Shown one piece after another: positions 62,188 to 64,000 of a stretch of 64,000 nucleotides of DNA. A program made the position numbers and the translations under genes. Source of the stretch: Geoalkalibacter ferrihydriticus DSM 17813 (lineage in GTDB: Bacteria; Desulfobacterota; Desulfuromonadia; Desulfuromonadales; Geoalkalibacteraceae); contig NZ_JWJD01000003.1 of assembly GCF_000820505.1 (NCBI RefSeq), positions 216,411-280,410 of the forward strand, given 5' to 3'. The notes beneath the pieces are model-generated. The model was not told the origin of the DNA. It saw nothing but the letters and a program-made list of their open reading frames with translations, and did not search any database. Every line of letters starts with the position of its first letter. Positions within the stretch are counted from its first letter, which is position 1.

Positions 62188-64000
62188 GTCGCCAACACCG
62201 CCGCCTGGCGCGCTACATCGACGGCGAGGGCGACGCCGCCCAGCGCTACCGCGAACTGGTCATCGACGATCTCAACCCCGGCACGCAAAAGCTTTCCCTG
62301 GTCATGCGCGATCTGGCCTTCAGCAACTATTCGCCCGAAGACCGTGAATTCATCGTGCTGCCCCTGGCCTCCGCGGCGCCCACGGTGCCCACAGATGCCC
62401 CGCGTCCCTCCTGCATCGAAGAGTATCCCAACTTCGTCATCCCCATCATCCCCAAGCGCTACGCCACGCCCGAGCCCGACCAGACTCGAGCGCAAGAGCT
62501 GCGCAAAGGCTGGCTCTACGTTTACCGCAACGGCTATCTGTGGCGCGAACTCGAAGTCCTGGCCCACGGCCACACCCGCGACGTCAACCTGCGCCGCCAC
62601 CAGGGCAAGGACGAGCGGCCCGCCAGCGGCGAAACCGACAGCCGCGTGATCATCCCCTACAAAATGGCCGGTCGCCATCAGCAAATCGAAATCGCCTATT
62701 CGGAAGTGCAATGGAGTTGGGCGCGCATCAACGCATTAGGCGGCATGGACACCGATCCCAAGGAAGAACCACGCCTGCGCCCCGACACGTCCAGGCCGCA
62801 GATCAGCAAGGAAGAAGCCGCCGCCATGCGCCGCGCGCGCATGCAGGACTTCACCGCCGAACTCAGACGCTTCATTGCCGGGGAGGACACCGAGAACATT
62901 CAGAGTGTTGAAAACTGCACGGAGGAGATCTATTCGCTGCACCTGCATCGCTTCAGCAAGCTGCCGGTGGTGTATGTGCATGATCCCATCGGTGTGGCCA
63001 AGGATCTGGCGACGGAGGTTTTCATCCGCAGGAACGAATATCTCCAAGGACGAAATCAGGCCGCCGAGGAGGCGGGAAGCAAGCATGCCATGGCGGAAAT
63101 TGTCTTTCAGATGGGCCTTGGCTCCAAAAAGGCCGCCGATCTTGTCGATATGGACGAACTCAGATATCTTCTCAAGTGGGATCGGCAGATCGCGCATCTG
63201 CATGCCCTGGAAGAGGCCGCCGTAGCTCTGGGTGAATATATCACCCGGGCGCCCGTTGCGGGCTGCCCCGATGTCCATGTTTCCATGCAGGACTACGACG
63301 AGCACACCTCCGTGGAAAACCTGCTGCGGGGACAACTTCTTTCCAGCGAACTGGTCGGCCATCTGATCTATGGGGAGGGGCAGCAATATCTCGGCAAAAG
63401 TCTCAACCAACCTGATCATTTCCTGGTCGGTGCGTTGAACCCGCCCCAACGAAAAATTGAAATTCTCGGCAAGAACACCAACACAGTCGCCGAGTTTTTT
63501 GAAAACCTCGCCGCAGGGGCCCAGAGCGATCCGGCGTTGGAAAAGGCGGTGTTCGAGCTCTTCGCCAGGATCATCGAGCAGATCTCCGACGGCGAATACA
63601 CCCTTGCGCAAGGCAACTTCGATCTGGCCCCGCTGCTGGCGGGAAGCGCAGCTGCAGGCGCCAAGGGCGGGTATCTGAGCAGCAGCTTCACGGTGCTGGC
63701 GCGCGGGCGTTTCGATGTGGCCCAATGGGTGGTAGTCAAAAAGGGTCTCTCCAGCCAGATGGCCTTAACTCTGGGGCGTTCCATGGAATGGCTGCAGGCC
63801 AACCAACCGCTGATCAAGCTCAATGCCGTGCGTCTATTCGCCGTGCTGGAGGTGATGAATCTGGGGAAGGCTGTTGCAGGGATTGAAAAAGGTAAGTTTG
63901 GGATTGCCGAAGCTCGATTTGCAGCGGCATCTGCAACCATCATCAGCCTCGGCTTCACCTACCTCAAGGATGTCAAGCAGATTGGCGCCGGGTGGGACAA
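62184..64000 (+). CDS. Large T6SS effector-like protein, VasX-like N-terminus (partial)
   Basis: An open frame of at least 605 codons that runs off the window with no stop. ATG 62184 has AGGAGAGC upstream and overlaps the DUF4150 stop. Residues 81-126 hold YPNFVIPIIPKRYATP and LRKGWLYVYRNGYLWREL, which resemble the N-terminal domain of VasX-type T6SS toxins (a proline-rich IPxxPxRY followed by LRxGxLYVY). The rest is mostly helical and charged, with hydrophobic stretches near residues 475-495 and 580-600, where pore-forming regions might begin. The toxic part and any immunity gene lie beyond the window. The family is inferred from pattern and position. Confidence 0.65.
   Translation, partial: MSRQHRRLARYIDGEGDAAQRYRELVIDDLNPGTQKLSLVMRDLAFSNYSPEDREFIVLPLASAAPTVPTDAPRPSCIEEYPNFVIPIIPKRYATPEPDQTRAQELRKGWLYVYRNGYLWRELEVLAHGHTRDVNLRRHQGKDERPASGETDSRVIIPYKMAGRHQQIEIAYSEVQWSWARINALGGMDTDPKEEPRLRPDTSRPQISKEEAAAMRRARMQDFTAELRRFIAGEDTENIQSVENCTEEIYSLHLHRFSKLPVVYVHDPIGVAKDLATEVFIRRNEYLQGRNQAAEEAGSKHAMAEIVFQMGLGSKKAADLVDMDELRYLLKWDRQIAHLHALEEAAVALGEYITRAPVAGCPDVHVSMQDYDEHTSVENLLRGQLLSSELVGHLIYGEGQQYLGKSLNQPDHFLVGALNPPQRKIEILGKNTNTVAEFFENLAAGAQSDPALEKAVFELFARIIEQISDGEYTLAQGNFDLAPLLAGSAAAGAKGGYLSSSFTVLARGRFDVAQWVVVKKGLSSQMALTLGRSMEWLQANQPLIKLNAVRLFAVLEVMNLGKAVAGIEKGKFGIAEARFAAASATIISLGFTYLKDVKQIGAGWD

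Overview
The window is GC-rich (by eye about 60%) Gram-negative chromosome, most likely from a deltaproteobacterium of the Desulfuromonadales (Geobacter, Desulfuromonas or Geoalkalibacter type). I infer this from the gene mix: a DUF3793 protein, a YhaO/YhaN nuclease pair, a PEP-CTERM protein, a cobalamin riboswitch with btuBFCD, a UMF1 transporter and a proteobacterial type VI secretion system. No taxonomic marker gene is present, so the assignment is only moderately secure.

Layout. 0-9 kb holds housekeeping and orphan genes: an enoyl-CoA hydratase, a tiny CxxC lipoprotein, a nuclease/ATPase pair (SbcCD-like), a DUF3793 protein, a small membrane protein and an SprT-like zinc metallopeptidase. 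9-21 kb is an accessory region. It holds an IS5-like transposase relic, hemG, two adjacent macro-domain proteins, an NAD(P)-binding SDR, gloA and a decapitated GGDEF gene. It then holds a type I restriction-modification operon in the order hsdR-hsdS-rhuM/fic-hsdM, a broken Phd antitoxin with an intact promoter, an IS1380 relic and tRNA-Leu(CAA). The mobile and broken pieces lie on the 3' side of the tRNA, which fits an integration hotspot. hsdR and hsdS each carry an in-frame double-hairpin repeat bounded by the same inverted GTAGGGGCG arms.

21-31 kb returns to core metabolism: pabC-pabB, aroC with a coupled MFS transporter, yjgR, a SAM methyltransferase, rof and betT. 31-36 kb is a vitamin B12 uptake operon on the minus strand (btuB-btuF-btuC-btuD) with a visible sigma70-type promoter and a cobalamin riboswitch. 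36-40 kb carries two transporters, a methyltransferase start fragment, an MliC-like lipoprotein, a PEP-CTERM protein and tRNA-Ala(GGC).

40.6 kb to the end is one co-directional T6SS locus with all thirteen core genes: a TagH C-terminal-domain protein without FHA, tssJ, tssK, tssL, tssM, tagF, tssA, tssB, tssC, hcp, tssE, tssF, tssG, clpV and vgrG. It ends in a cargo module: a DUF6484 protein, a DUF4150 PAAR-like tip, and a large effector-like protein with VasX-like N-terminal sequence that runs off the window. JKLM form the membrane complex and baseplate link, BC and Hcp the tail, EFG-K the baseplate, ClpV the recycling ATPase, and VgrG/PAAR the spike.
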